52,972 nucleotides of DNA from an uncultured Lactobacillus sp. (GTDB lineage Bacteria > Bacillota > Bacilli > Lactobacillales > Lactobacillaceae): the NCBI GenBank assembly GCA_937874695.1, contig CALNAJ010000019.1:1-52972 (forward strand). Reading direction: 5' to 3'. Shown here in pieces: positions 33,263-41,948 of this stretch. The notes beneath the pieces were generated by a model. The model did no database searches and had not been told where the DNA came from. It was given only the letters and a program-made list of their open reading frames with translations. Each line of letters begins with the position of its first letter. Position 1 is the first letter of the stretch. The position numbers and the translations under genes were made by a program.

Positions 33263-34594
33263 ATGGATAACGCAACGGTTTATCATTTTGTCGGAATTAA
33301 AGGATCAGGGATGAGTGCCCTCGCCCTGATTTTACATGATAAGGGATTCAAGGTTCAGGGGTCAGATATCACCCAGTACACGTTTACGCAACGTGGTTTG
33401 GAAAAGGCTGGTATCGATGTCATGGGCTTTGACGAAGCCAACATTCACGAAGGATTAACGGTGATTGCCGGGAACTCCTTCACGGATGACCATCCAGAAA
33501 TCAAGAAGGCCCGCGCCATGGGCTTACCCGTTTACCGTTACCATGAATTCTTGGGTCACTTGATCGAAGGTTACACCAGCATCGGGGTCGCCGGTGCCCA
33601 TGGTAAGACCAGTACGACTGGCCTACTGTCACACGTCCTCAGTGGCGTGGCACCAACCTCATACCTGATCGGTGATGGGACTGGGAAAGGGACGCCTAAC
33701 GCTCGCTTCTTCGTTTTCGAAGCCGACGAATACCGGCGTCACTTCCTGGCCACTAAGCCAGATTACGCGATCATGACCAACATCGACTTCGATCACCCTG
33801 ACTATTATACGGGTATCGACGATGTTTACAGTGCCTTCGAGACCTGGGCTAACCAAGTTAAGAAGGGAATCTTCGCCTGGGGCGACGATCCTGAATTACG
33901 TAAATTAAAGACGGACGTTCCCGTTTACTACTACGGGACTAGCGACCGTGACGACTTCCAAGCCAAGAACATCAAGCGTTCAACGACTGGGTCAACCTTT
34001 GACGTTTACCATGACGGCAAGAACTTAGGAAACTTTGAAATTCACCTGTATGGTGAACATAACGTGCTGAACAGTCTGGCCGTTATCGCCGTTTCCTACT
34101 TCGAAAAGGTCGACATGGAAGAAATCAAGCACGAATTGGCCGACTTCAAGGGTGTTAAGCGTCGGTTCACGGAACGTAAGCTTGCCGACATGACCATCAT
34201 TGATGACTATGCGCACCATCCATCCGAAATCAAGGCGACGTTGGACGCCGCACGGCAAAAGTATCCAGACAAGGAGATCATCGCGGTCTTCCAACCCCAC
34301 ACCTTTAGCCGGACGATTGCCCTGATGGACGACTTCGCCAAGAGCTTGAACTTAGCCGATAAGGTCTTCTTGACCAATATCTTCAGTTCTGCTCGTGAAA
34401 CGCAAGGCGCTGTTTCCAGCAAGGACTTGGCTGCTAAGATCGTCAAGGGTGGCGAAATTCTGACGGTGGACAACATGTCACCATTATTGGACTTCCACGA
34501 TGCTGTAGTTGTCTTCATGGGTGCCGGTGACGTACAAAAGTATGAACGCTCTTACGAAGAATTACTGAGCCACTTATCTTTAAAGAACAACTAA
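33263..34594 (+). CDS. murC: UDP-N-acetylmuramate--L-alanine ligase
   Basis: 443 residues. The N-terminal UDP-binding domain opens YHFVGIKGSGMSALALIL. The ATP site is VAGAHGKTSTTGLL (near 107-120), and the central domain contains FEADEYRRHFL and NIDFDHPDYY. The C-terminal domain includes DDYAHHPSEI. MurC adds the first amino acid of the peptidoglycan stem peptide in the cytoplasm. The ATG at 33263 follows AAGAGGA; the longer in-frame extension has no ribosome site. It follows sftA as in Bacillus but with its own promoter-like element and terminator. Confidence 0.96.
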   Translation: MDNATVYHFVGIKGSGMSALALILHDKGFKVQGSDITQYTFTQRGLEKAGIDVMGFDEANIHEGLTVIAGNSFTDDHPEIKKARAMGLPVYRYHEFLGHLIEGYTSIGVAGAHGKTSTTGLLSHVLSGVAPTSYLIGDGTGKGTPNARFFVFEADEYRRHFLATKPDYAIMTNIDFDHPDYYTGIDDVYSAFETWANQVKKGIFAWGDDPELRKLKTDVPVYYYGTSDRDDFQAKNIKRSTTGSTFDVYHDGKNLGNFEIHLYGEHNVLNSLAVIAVSYFEKVDMEEIKHELADFKGVKRRFTERKLADMTIIDDYAHHPSEIKATLDAARQKYPDKEIIAVFQPHTFSRTIALMDDFAKSLNLADKVFLTNIFSSARETQGAVSSKDLAAKIVKGGEILTVDNMSPLLDFHDAVVVFMGAGDVQKYERSYEELLSHLSLKNN

Positions 34595-34611
34595 ATTAAA
34601 TTATTTATCGC

Positions 34612-34649
34612 TGAGGTATCCGCCGGTCTGGTGGATACCTCTTTTTTTA
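34612..34649 (+). terminator. Terminator of murC
   Basis: GAGGTATCCGCC/GGTGGATACCTC stem followed by seven T residues. Confidence 0.92.
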
Positions 34650-34682
34650 TAACAACATTAGTTACTTCGTGAAGGTCTGATT

Positions 34683-34750
34683 GCCTGCGGTTGCCAAGAT
34701 TCTGCCTGCTGTGGGGACGCTTCAGGCGGAATCTCCGACAGCCGGAGAGC
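34683..34750 (-). repeat. Palindromic miniature of the structured repeat (copy B)
   Basis: Reading the minus strand, it ends with the family right terminus (TCCCCACAGCAGGC, then GAATCTTGGCAACCGCAGGC). Instead of the normal left half and the P2-P4 hairpins it has an inverted copy of that terminus (GGCTGTCGGAGATTCCGCCTG). The result is one 25-bp imperfect hairpin with a short loop. Confidence 0.65.
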
Positions 34751-34836
34751 GACCAAACTGTACTTAACACCTTGTTAATTATGGGAATACCTATGATAAG
34801 CTTTCAAATTGTATCTATTCATGGTACTATTAGAAA

Positions 34837-34940
34837 CGTAGATGTGTACCCATGGTCGGGTACATTCGAAAATCCTGGCAATTCGCGTTGTTGGGTAATG
34901 GCTCTCGGATTGCAAAATCCGGGAGCTTTTTTTCGCCCAA
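34837..34940 (+). ncRNA. Candidate small RNA with three hairpins
   Basis: A promoter-like element (TTTCAA at 34802, extended -10 TGGTACTAT at 34822-34830) is followed by about 100 bases that fold into TGTACCC/GGGTACA, then CCTGGCAA/TTGTTGGG. A strong terminator ends it: GCTCTCGGATT/ATCCGGGAGC with seven T residues (34901-34937). No reading frame of note is contained, and the next gene is 500 bases away behind its own promoter, so an independent RNA fits better than a leader. Function is unknown. Confidence 0.5.
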
Positions 34941-35387
34941 AATTTAGTTGCCGATTAACTGGTTGATAAGCGGAAATGGGTGTGGTGGTATGTAGCTGCG
35001 AGCTCGACCATAATTAGTCCTATACTAGTACTAATGTAATTTCTAGAGGTTTAGTCTCATCTTTTGACAAAATAACTTAAAGAATCGTTTTAACATAGAA
35101 GTAGTTGTGGTGGTTAAACAGGGCATTTTGTCGTCGGAAATACAACTTCACAGGGCTGGTAGTCATTTATATCGCGGTATGCTATTAATATTATTGTGGC
35201 ATTTAAACCTAAATTGGCTGTGAGCAGTCAATAAAATTTACCACTTGTTATGCGATTATCCGGTAAAATGGTAATTGGTGAATACGGTTTCAGGATTGCT
35301 ATGTTTTGTCGAGGACATCTGTCCCGGAAAAACCACAAAAATACATAATTTTCACGTGAAAGCGGATACATTTAGAGAACCGCGTCA
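34941..35387. other. Gap before the Crp-family gene
   Basis: About 450 AT-rich bases with stops in all frames. No terminator, tRNA or repeat is recognised. Confidence 0.4.
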
Positions 35388-35416
35388 TTGGGATTTCCAA
35401 ATTATTTTGCTAATCT
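35388..35416 (+). promoter_or_regulatory. Promoter of the Crp-phosphorylase-pnuC operon
   Basis: TTGGGA and TAATCT are spaced by 17 bases with TGC before the -10, 26 bases upstream of the start codon. Confidence 0.65.
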
Positions 35417-35441
35417 TATCTTGTAAGGAGCTGTTTGAGAA

Positions 35442-36104
35442 ATGATGAATGACTTGGCTGCGTTGGTGGCCCAGGAGCCTGCGCTACAGCAGTTGTTGCG
35501 GACTTGCCCGTTACATATTATCAATGCTTTTCAAATCGAGCATTACGTGGTGGATGAGTTCCAGTTTGATCAGGGCACCCAGTATGACAACACTTATATT
35601 CTGGCCGCGGGGAAGGTCAAAATTTACCTGATGTCGGCCGGTGGGAAGGCCGTCGCGTTGGATATTTACGAAAAGGGTGCGTTTATCGGCGAGCAGGAAG
35701 CCTTGCTGGATAAGCCGTACAGCGCGTCCGTTGTGAATCTGACGCCGGTGACGGTTCTAAGGGTTCCCAATGAGGTGTTCAAAATCTGGTTGAAGGAAGA
35801 TCAACAATTTTCGCAGAAATTGATTGCCAATTTGGCTGCGCAGATCTATACCTTAACTAACCGGACGGAACGTTATAGTCTGCATTCGGCGTTGGACCAA
35901 GCCATCTCGTACCTCATCTGGGCGACACGGCGCAATCAGGTCGTGACTCGGACCAACCTGCTCAACGAGATTGATACCTCCAGCCGGAATCTCAACCGCA
36001 TTATCAAGCAGCTTCGAGACTTGGACGTCATCACGGTTGATAAGTCTCAAATCATCGTCACGGATTTACCACAGTTGATCACAATTCTAAGAAATGAGGG
36101 ATAG
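35442..36104 (+). CDS. Crp/Fnr-family transcriptional regulator
   Basis: 220 residues: an N-terminal cyclic-nucleotide-binding-type beta barrel (about 15-120), a dimerisation helix (about 125-150), and a C-terminal helix-turn-helix (VVTRTNLLNEIDTSSRNLNRIIKQL, about 168-192). In the phosphate-binding cassette FIGEQEALLDKPYSASVV, the Arg that contacts cAMP phosphate in Crp is replaced by Tyr, and no cysteine cluster for an iron-sulfur centre is seen. The effector is therefore probably neither cAMP nor oxygen. It lies two bases before a nucleoside phosphorylase gene, suggesting it regulates nucleoside or NAD-precursor use, perhaps sensing a related metabolite. Confidence 0.9.
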   Translation: MMNDLAALVAQEPALQQLLRTCPLHIINAFQIEHYVVDEFQFDQGTQYDNTYILAAGKVKIYLMSAGGKAVALDIYEKGAFIGEQEALLDKPYSASVVNLTPVTVLRVPNEVFKIWLKEDQQFSQKLIANLAAQIYTLTNRTERYSLHSALDQAISYLIWATRRNQVVTRTNLLNEIDTSSRNLNRIIKQLRDLDVITVDKSQIIVTDLPQLITILRNEG

Positions 36105-36106
36105 AC

Positions 36107-36832
36107 ATGACTGAACCAGAACCACATACGCAATTATTGCCAACCATCGATACGGATAGTGCCATCATTATGGGGGACCCCGCCAGAGTCGAACGGACCA
36201 AGAAGTTCTTGGACGATGTCGAAGACTGGGCCTTCAACCGTGAGTACAAGTCGATTCTCGGGACTTATCAGGGCAAACGGATTCTGGTGATGTCCACCGG
36301 GATCGGTGCGCCATCGACCGGGATTGCCATCGAAGAACTCAACAATGTTGGTGTGAAGAAGGTCATCCGTGTGGGGTCCGCTGGGGCCATGCAATCCGGG
36401 ATTGACCTCGGAAAGTTGATCATTGGCGAGGGGGTCGTCCGCGATGATGGGCTGACTGGTAAATACGTGCCCAACATTTACCCCGCCGTCCCATCATTTC
36501 GGCTGATGGCCCTGGCACACTACTACTCGCCCGAAGCCTTCTACGGGATTATTCGCTCTCACGATGGCTTCTACATGGATGATAATGCACAAAACGAGGC
36601 ATTCTGGTCATCTAAGGGCATATTAGGGGCAGATATGGAATCCGGTGCTATGATGGTAATCGGGCGGCAACGGGGATTGGAGACGTTGTCGATCCTAAAT
36701 AACGTGGTTCTGTATGAGGGTGATTTAGCCGCGGGGGTCAGTGATTTAACGAATGGGGACGACCTGATGGCCCAAGGTGAGACGGATTCAATCAAGTTGG
36801 CGTTAAATATTTTGAGTGACGATTCATTATAA
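36107..36832 (+). CDS. Nucleoside phosphorylase (PNP/uridine phosphorylase family)
   Basis: 241 residues of the PNP/UDP superfamily: the phosphate-binding N-terminus AIIMGDPARVERTKKFL, then VMSTGIGAPSTGIAIEEL, VIRVGSAGAMQSGIDLGKLII and the substrate-site GADMESGAMMVIG. The Gly in MESG, where uridine phosphorylases have Ala, leaves specificity open. The enzyme splits nucleosides with phosphate into base and ribose-1-phosphate. It is two bases after the regulator gene and about 45 before pnuC. Some nucleoside phosphorylases cleave nicotinamide riboside, so this context suggests, but does not prove, that substrate. Confidence 0.88.
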   Translation: MTEPEPHTQLLPTIDTDSAIIMGDPARVERTKKFLDDVEDWAFNREYKSILGTYQGKRILVMSTGIGAPSTGIAIEELNNVGVKKVIRVGSAGAMQSGIDLGKLIIGEGVVRDDGLTGKYVPNIYPAVPSFRLMALAHYYSPEAFYGIIRSHDGFYMDDNAQNEAFWSSKGILGADMESGAMMVIGRQRGLETLSILNNVVLYEGDLAAGVSDLTNGDDLMAQGETDSIKLALNILSDDSL

Positions 36833-36876
36833 GCAACACGTGTCAAACCACATAGAACAAGTGAAAAGGGGAATGT

Positions 36877-37605
36877 ATGATGGATAATGCCAAACAACAC
36901 GGCTGGTGGTTTAACCAGCTCTTCACGAATTGGAAAAAGTTCGAAGTCATCTACGTCACAATTTTAATTCTGCTTCAAATGGTCGTCTACGCGATCGTTC
37001 CAGATAGTTTCATCGGGATGATTTCCGGGGTCGGCGGGGTACTGTGCCTGGTCTATGGGATGAAGGGTCGGAAGATTTCATTTATCTTCGGTCTGATCCA
37101 GTGTCTGGCCATGACCTACGTTGCCTGGATCAGCCACGCTTATGGGTCCTTTGCTATGGATATTATTTATGTTATTTCTCAACCCATCGGCTGGTACATG
37201 TGGGGCCACGACGAAGCCACGCATTCTTTCAAGAAGAACACGCGGCGTTGGATCTTCATCGGTGCCTTCGTGGCATGGGCCATTGGCTGGGTCGTTCTGG
37301 CCGCTTTGAATGGTCAGCTGCCATACTTTGACTCCGTTAACTTCGTGGTCAGCATCATTGCCCAACTGCTCTACATTCTGAAATACAAGGAAAACTGGTC
37401 ACTGTGGATCGTCGTCAACATCGCCAACGTTTTATACTGGGGGATTCTGACGGTTCAAATCCTGATTGGGGCCACGAGCATTGGTACACTAGGGGCGAAC
37501 CTGTCCCAAGTTGCGCTCCAAGCGGCCCTGCTGTTCAACTCGATTTACGCGAACCGAGTTTGGGCAAGAGGTGAAGCCGATAACGAAGGTGGCGCCGGCA
37601 AATAA
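36877..37605 (+). CDS. pnuC: PnuC-family nicotinamide riboside transporter
   Basis: 242 residues with about seven membrane helices and PnuC-type signatures: YVTILILLQMVVYAIVPDSF, GGVLCLVYGMKGRKISFIFGLIQC, SQPIGWYMW and the C-terminal YKENWSLWIVVNIANVLYW, whose Trp/Asn residues line the substrate channel in the family. PnuC proteins move nicotinamide riboside by facilitated diffusion, trapped by later phosphorylation or phosphorolysis. AAAAGGGG precedes the ATG. The preceding phosphorylase could release nicotinamide for NAD synthesis. Other Pnu paralogues carry riboflavin or thiamine, so substrate is inferred from similarity and context. Confidence 0.9.
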   Translation: MMDNAKQHGWWFNQLFTNWKKFEVIYVTILILLQMVVYAIVPDSFIGMISGVGGVLCLVYGMKGRKISFIFGLIQCLAMTYVAWISHAYGSFAMDIIYVISQPIGWYMWGHDEATHSFKKNTRRWIFIGAFVAWAIGWVVLAALNGQLPYFDSVNFVVSIIAQLLYILKYKENWSLWIVVNIANVLYWGILTVQILIGATSIGTLGANLSQVALQAALLFNSIYANRVWARGEADNEGGAGK

Positions 37606-37643
37606 TTGTCCGCAATATAAATTTAATAATTAAGAGGCTAAGG

Positions 37644-37671
37644 GGGAACGGCGCGGATCGTTCCCTTTTTT
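37644..37671 (+). terminator. Terminator of the pnuC operon
   Basis: GGGAACG/CGTTCCC stem followed by TTTTTTA. Confidence 0.88.
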
Positions 37672-37696
37672 ATTGGGTTTGTCCGCGACAGATTAC

Positions 37697-37724
37697 TTGT
37701 ATTTAGGGGTGGATTTGATAAAAT
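37697..37724 (+). promoter_or_regulatory. Promoter of the BI-1 gene
   Basis: TTGTAT and TAAAAT are spaced by 16 bases, about 80 bases before the start codon. Confidence 0.5.
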
Positions 37725-37804
37725 GTATTCTAATAAACCCAGAAGTTGTGCCGCAATTGGGTGGCACTCAGCTGGGAAAGTTTTGATAAAAAAGGAGCGT
37801 TTCA

Positions 37805-38509
37805 ATGAACAACTATGAACAGCAACCCCGTCAAACGATTAATACCGAGGTCGGACTCAATGGTTTCATGACTAAGATGTTCGGGTGGATGGGCTTGTCT
37901 GTGCTGGTATCTGCTGTGACGGCTTTTCTCATGGCAACCCAGTTCAGCGGTGCCTTACAAAACCTCAACGGTGGAATGGTGATTCTGCCAATCGTCGTGT
38001 GGTTCATCTTACCATTCGTGATTAGCGGACAATCTATGAAACGCCCAACGGTGGCCTTTGTGGGCCTCATGGTCTACGCGGTCGTCACCGGTGCGGTCTT
38101 CTCCATCTACACGTTAATGTACAACAATTCATCGATTGCTGGTGCGTTCGTTTCCAGTGCCGCCGTCTTCCTGACGATGGCAGCGATTGGGGTAACGACC
38201 AAGCGTGACTTGACTAAGATCGGGACGCAAGCCTCAGCAGCCTTGATTGGGTTGATTGTGGCTATGATAATCAACATCTTCTTGCAGAGCTCACTGATTG
38301 CCTTGATTTTCTCCTTCGTGGCTGTGATCATCTTCGCGGTATTGACTGCTTGGGACACCCAACGGATGAAGAAAATGTACCTCAAGTACGGCGACCAAGT
38401 CTCAACGACGGGGCTCGCCGTCAACGGGGCATTGCAACTCTACTTGGATTTCGTCAACTTATTCTTACAACTGTTACAAATCTTCGGCTTATTCGGCGGC
38501 AGAGACTAA
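37805..38509 (+). CDS. Bax inhibitor-1 / YccA-family membrane protein
   Basis: 234 residues with seven hydrophobic helices. The family pattern is visible: a polar N-terminus, LNGFMTKMFGWMGLSVLVSAV, then TAWDTQRMKKMYLKYG near 184, which contains the conserved Asp of the last loop, and a final LDFVNLFLQLLQIFG. Bacterial members (YetJ/YbhL) act as pH-sensitive calcium leak channels or interact with FtsH; the role here is not known. AAAAAAGGAG precedes the ATG, and a terminator follows 20 bases past the stop. Monocistronic. Confidence 0.92.
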   Translation: MNNYEQQPRQTINTEVGLNGFMTKMFGWMGLSVLVSAVTAFLMATQFSGALQNLNGGMVILPIVVWFILPFVISGQSMKRPTVAFVGLMVYAVVTGAVFSIYTLMYNNSSIAGAFVSSAAVFLTMAAIGVTTKRDLTKIGTQASAALIGLIVAMIINIFLQSSLIALIFSFVAVIIFAVLTAWDTQRMKKMYLKYGDQVSTTGLAVNGALQLYLDFVNLFLQLLQIFGLFGGRD

Positions 38510-38529
38510 TCGCCGGTCGGATAAAAGTG

Positions 38530-38568
38530 AAAAGCGAAGCACTGGATATTGCTGGTGCTTCGCTTTTT
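38530..38568 (+). terminator. Terminator of the BI-1 gene
   Basis: AAAGCGAAGCAC/GTGCTTCGCTTT stem followed by a T run. Confidence 0.92.
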
Positions 38569-38576
38569 GTATCTCA

Positions 38577-38754
38577 CAATTGATGATTGCTATGCAGTAG
38601 CTGATTGTGGTGACCTTTGGGATAGCACGGTAAAATCCATATTTGACGGCTTTTGGAAGACTACAGGTGGATGGGCTTGGCCATATTGACGGATTGGAGA
38701 TCAATACTCGTTTGAGACTATCAGTGACACAAACGCTGATATGGCAACTTAATG
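38577..38754 (+). pseudogene. Coding-like remnant in the gap before polA
   Basis: One frame reads a Trp-rich stretch (DLWDSTVKSIFDGFWKTT, then GGWAWPY), a TGA, and continues QYSFETISDTNADMAT to TAA, without start codon or ribosome site. The composition looks protein-like, so it may be the end of a lost gene; the family is not recognisable. The following 180 bases up to the structured repeat show nothing. Confidence 0.25.
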
Positions 38755-38943
38755 TAGCATACAATCATTAGAAATGTGCTAATTATTCAACTCAACACAG
38801 GTAAATGAGCTGAGCAATTTAATTTATAGCAGATTGCCAATGATAGCTTGGATTCAATGTGAAATTTGAGTATAAACAACTGCGAATAGACAACGTAACT
38901 ATTTTTCGGATGACAGCAAGATCTTGGGTGAGTGATCAATGTA

Positions 38944-39124
38944 AGCCGGAGGAGGCCAGGATGGAGCCAGCCGTGAGAGTCATGTTGGCTGGCGTTCTGT
39001 GCCAACCTACATGACTGGACGTCTCGGAGACACGTGATTTTCGTGGCTTCGGGGCGAGGTCAAAGACCGCTCTGTGGCTTTGACCGGTCCTCACAGCAGG
39101 CGGAATCTTGGCAGCCGCAGGCGG
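38944..39124 (+). repeat. Structured intergenic repeat, copy C
   Basis: Left end GCCGGAGG, P1 GCCAGGAT/AATCTTGGC, P2 AGTCATGT/ACATGACT capped by TTGGC/GCCAA, P3 CTCGGAGACACG/CGTGGCTTCGGG, P4 GGTCAAAG/CTTTGACC around ACCGCTCTGTGG, conserved CTCACAGCAGGCGGAAT, right end GCCGCAGGCG. It lies upstream of the polA promoter in the same orientation. Confidence 0.88.
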
Positions 39125-39200
39125 GCACACATCTCTCACCCAATCTTTTAGCATTATTAGGCGATAAAGCAGTTTTTTATTTCGGATTTTAAGCTATCTT

Positions 39201-39209
39201 TGGTAAAAT
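39201..39209 (+). promoter_or_regulatory. Extended -10 of polA
   Basis: TGGTAAAAT, about 55 bases before the polA start and 77 bases after the end of repeat copy C; no clear -35. Confidence 0.5.
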
Positions 39210-39263
39210 ATAAGCAGAATACGCGAGTGGCCAACAATAGGCGCCACTCGGGAGGAGCGAATT

Positions 39264-41927
39264 ATGGCGGACAAACGATTATTATTGATCGACGGCAACA
39301 GTGTGACCTTCAAGGCCTTTTACGCGTTATACACGTCGTTGGGGCGTTTCACGAATAGTGAAGGGCTGCACACCAACGCCATTTACGGTTTCAACACGAT
39401 GCTGGAAACCATGTTAAAGAATGTGGACCCGACACATGTCTTGGTGGCGTTCGATGCCGGTAAGGTCACGTTCCGGACGAAGATGTATGACAACTATAAG
39501 GGTGGGCGGGCCAAGACCGCACCCGAACTTTCCGAACAATTTCCTTACGTCAAGGAACTCTTGGCTGTGCGGGGCATTCAGACTTACGAGCTCCCTAATT
39601 ACGAGGCCGATGACATCATCGGCACGCTGGCCAAGCAGGCGGAGGCCAATGGGTTTACGACGACCATCGTGACTGGTGACCGGGACCTTACACAGCTGGC
39701 TAATAACCACACGACCGTTGCCATTTCCAAGAAAGGGGTCAGCGAGATTGAACGCTACACCCCAGCTTACGTCAAGGAAAAGATGGGCGTGACCCCCGAA
39801 CAGATCATTGATATCAAGGGACTCCAAGGCGATAATTCCGATAATTATCCTGGTGTGACCGGCGTGGGTCCTAAGCGGGCAGTCGACTTAGTCGGCAAGT
39901 ATGGTAGCATCGAGGGCATTTATGAAAATATCGATGACATCACCGCTAAGAAGCTCAAGGAGCATCTGGTGGCTGATCACGAGCAAGCATTACTGGCGAA
40001 AAAATTAGCCACGATTAATCGCGATGCACCAGTCGAAAAGAAAGTTGACGACTTGGTTTACGAAGGACCAAACCGCGAAGACTTGATTGCCTTTTACCAA
40101 CGGATGGATTTCCGGACGTTCCTCAACAAGATGGACTTTGAAGGCGAGACGCCAACCGCAACGCCGGGCCTCAAGGACATCGATTACACGGTATTGACTG
40201 CGGAAAACATGGCGGCTTTGCCAGACTTTTCCGCTGACGGTTGTGAGTTCTATCTGGAAATGCCAGATGAAAATTACCACACGTCTGAATTCGCCGGGTT
40301 TGCCATTGGTGACGACGACCAGTGGTGGGTCAGTCGCGATGTCAGCCTCTTACAACAGGCACCGCTGAAGGACATCCTGACGTCCGCTGACGTGGCCAAA
40401 CAAGTCTTTGACGCCAAGCGGACCTACGTGGGCTTGAATCGCTTAGGCCTCACGCTAGCCGGTGTCGACTGCGACCTGCTGCTGTGTTCGTACTTACTGA
40501 ATACTTACGATAACAGTAATGACCTGGGCCGCGTAGCCATGGAACACGGTTACGACCAGGTCGCGACCGATGAAGACATCTACGGCAAGGGTGCCAAACG
40601 CACTATTCCTGACGATGACGAGGTTTTCTTTAAGCATTTAGCACGGAAGGCTCGCGCCATTGAACAGTTACGGCCAAAGCTCTTTGAAGGCTTGGATGAA
40701 AACGAACAAACGCAGCTCTACCGCGAGATTGAACTCCCAATGAGTTTCGTCCTCGCCCGGATGGAAATTGCCGGGATTACCGTGGATGCGAGTGAATTGG
40801 AAGCTATGGGCAGTAAATTTACTGAACAATTGGCGGAGATCGAACAGACGATTTACCAGGAAGCCGGCGAAGAATTTAACATCGGTTCTCCCAAGCAGTT
40901 GGGCCAAATTCTCTTTGAAAAGATGGGCTTACCCGTCATCAAGAAGACCAAGACCGGTTATTCCACGGCGGTCGGTGTGCTGGAAAAGCTGGCAGCCGAT
41001 GCGCCAATTGCGGAGAATATTCTGCGCTACCGGAAGATCGCCAAGATTCAATCGACTTACGTGGAGGGCCTCTTGAAAGTCATCCATCCCGAGGATCAGA
41101 AGGTCCACACCCGCTACCTGCAGACGTTGACGCAGACCGGTCGGCTGTCTTCAGTCGATCCTAACTTGCAAAATATCCCCGTTCGAAGCGAAGAGGGTCG
41201 TGCGATTCGTAAGGCCTTTGTTCCGCGGCACGAGGGCTGGCAGATCTTCTCGTCTGACTACTCTCAGATTGAACTGCGGGTGCTTGCCCACATGAGTCAT
41301 GATGCTAACATGCAGGAAGCCTTCAAGGAAGGCCAAGATATTCATGCGGCAACGGCTCGGCGAATCTTCAAGATGGCACCAGATGCTGAAGTCACGCCAA
41401 ACATTCGGCGTCAGGCCAAGGCCGTTAACTTTGGAATTGTTTACGGCATCAGTGATTTTGGCTTGTCTCAAAATATTGGTATTTCTCGTAAGCAGGCGAA
41501 GAACTTTATCGATACCTACTTCGAAGAATATCCCGGTGTTAAGGCCTACACGGAGCGGATGGTTCAACAGGCTCATGAATTGGGCTATGTTGAAACGATT
41601 GCGCACCGTCGCCGGTATCTGCCAGACATTAACTCACGGAACTTCAACCAGCGGTCGTTTGCTGAACGGACGGCGATGAACACACCGATCCAAGGGAGTG
41701 CCGCCGATATTATTAAGATTGCAATGATTCGCATGGAAGATGCCATCAAGGATATGCAAGCCACAATGTTACTGCAGGTCCACGATGAGCTGATCTTCGA
41801 GGCACCCGCCGAGGAGATCGCCACGCTAGCTAAATTAGTACCAAGCGTCATGGACTCCGCCATCGACCTCGAGATTCCGTTGAAGGTCGAAAGCCACTAC
41901 GGCCCAACTTGGTACGACGCCAAGTAG
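39264..41927 (+). CDS. polA: DNA polymerase I
   Basis: 887 residues. The N-terminal 5' nuclease domain (about 1-290) has LLLIDGNS, NYEADDIIGTLA and VTGDRDLTQL. The middle domain, at the 3'-5' exonuclease position (about 300-470), lacks the DxE and other metal-binding acids, as in Bacillus-type Pol I, so no proofreading is expected. The polymerase domain (about 480-887) has SSVDPNLQNIPVR, motif A SSDYSQIELR, the O helix RRQAKAVNFGIVYG and motif C QVHDELIFE. It fills gaps in repair and Okazaki processing. GGGAGGAG precedes the ATG. mutM follows after 21 bases, so a repair operon is likely. Confidence 0.97.
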   Translation: MADKRLLLIDGNSVTFKAFYALYTSLGRFTNSEGLHTNAIYGFNTMLETMLKNVDPTHVLVAFDAGKVTFRTKMYDNYKGGRAKTAPELSEQFPYVKELLAVRGIQTYELPNYEADDIIGTLAKQAEANGFTTTIVTGDRDLTQLANNHTTVAISKKGVSEIERYTPAYVKEKMGVTPEQIIDIKGLQGDNSDNYPGVTGVGPKRAVDLVGKYGSIEGIYENIDDITAKKLKEHLVADHEQALLAKKLATINRDAPVEKKVDDLVYEGPNREDLIAFYQRMDFRTFLNKMDFEGETPTATPGLKDIDYTVLTAENMAALPDFSADGCEFYLEMPDENYHTSEFAGFAIGDDDQWWVSRDVSLLQQAPLKDILTSADVAKQVFDAKRTYVGLNRLGLTLAGVDCDLLLCSYLLNTYDNSNDLGRVAMEHGYDQVATDEDIYGKGAKRTIPDDDEVFFKHLARKARAIEQLRPKLFEGLDENEQTQLYREIELPMSFVLARMEIAGITVDASELEAMGSKFTEQLAEIEQTIYQEAGEEFNIGSPKQLGQILFEKMGLPVIKKTKTGYSTAVGVLEKLAADAPIAENILRYRKIAKIQSTYVEGLLKVIHPEDQKVHTRYLQTLTQTGRLSSVDPNLQNIPVRSEEGRAIRKAFVPRHEGWQIFSSDYSQIELRVLAHMSHDANMQEAFKEGQDIHAATARRIFKMAPDAEVTPNIRRQAKAVNFGIVYGISDFGLSQNIGISRKQAKNFIDTYFEEYPGVKAYTERMVQQAHELGYVETIAHRRRYLPDINSRNFNQRSFAERTAMNTPIQGSAADIIKIAMIRMEDAIKDMQATMLLQVHDELIFEAPAEEIATLAKLVPSVMDSAIDLEIPLKVESHYGPTWYDAK

Positions 41928-41948
41928 CCGCAAAGGAGAGAAATCAGT

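Noticed and set aside
38489..38764. Minus-strand 91-codon frame
   Set aside because: It overlaps the end and the terminator of the BI-1 gene and has no ribosome site or protein-like pattern.
39264..41927. Loss of the 3'-5' exonuclease residues in PolA as a novelty
   Set aside because: An inactive proofreading domain is normal for many Firmicute Pol I enzymes.
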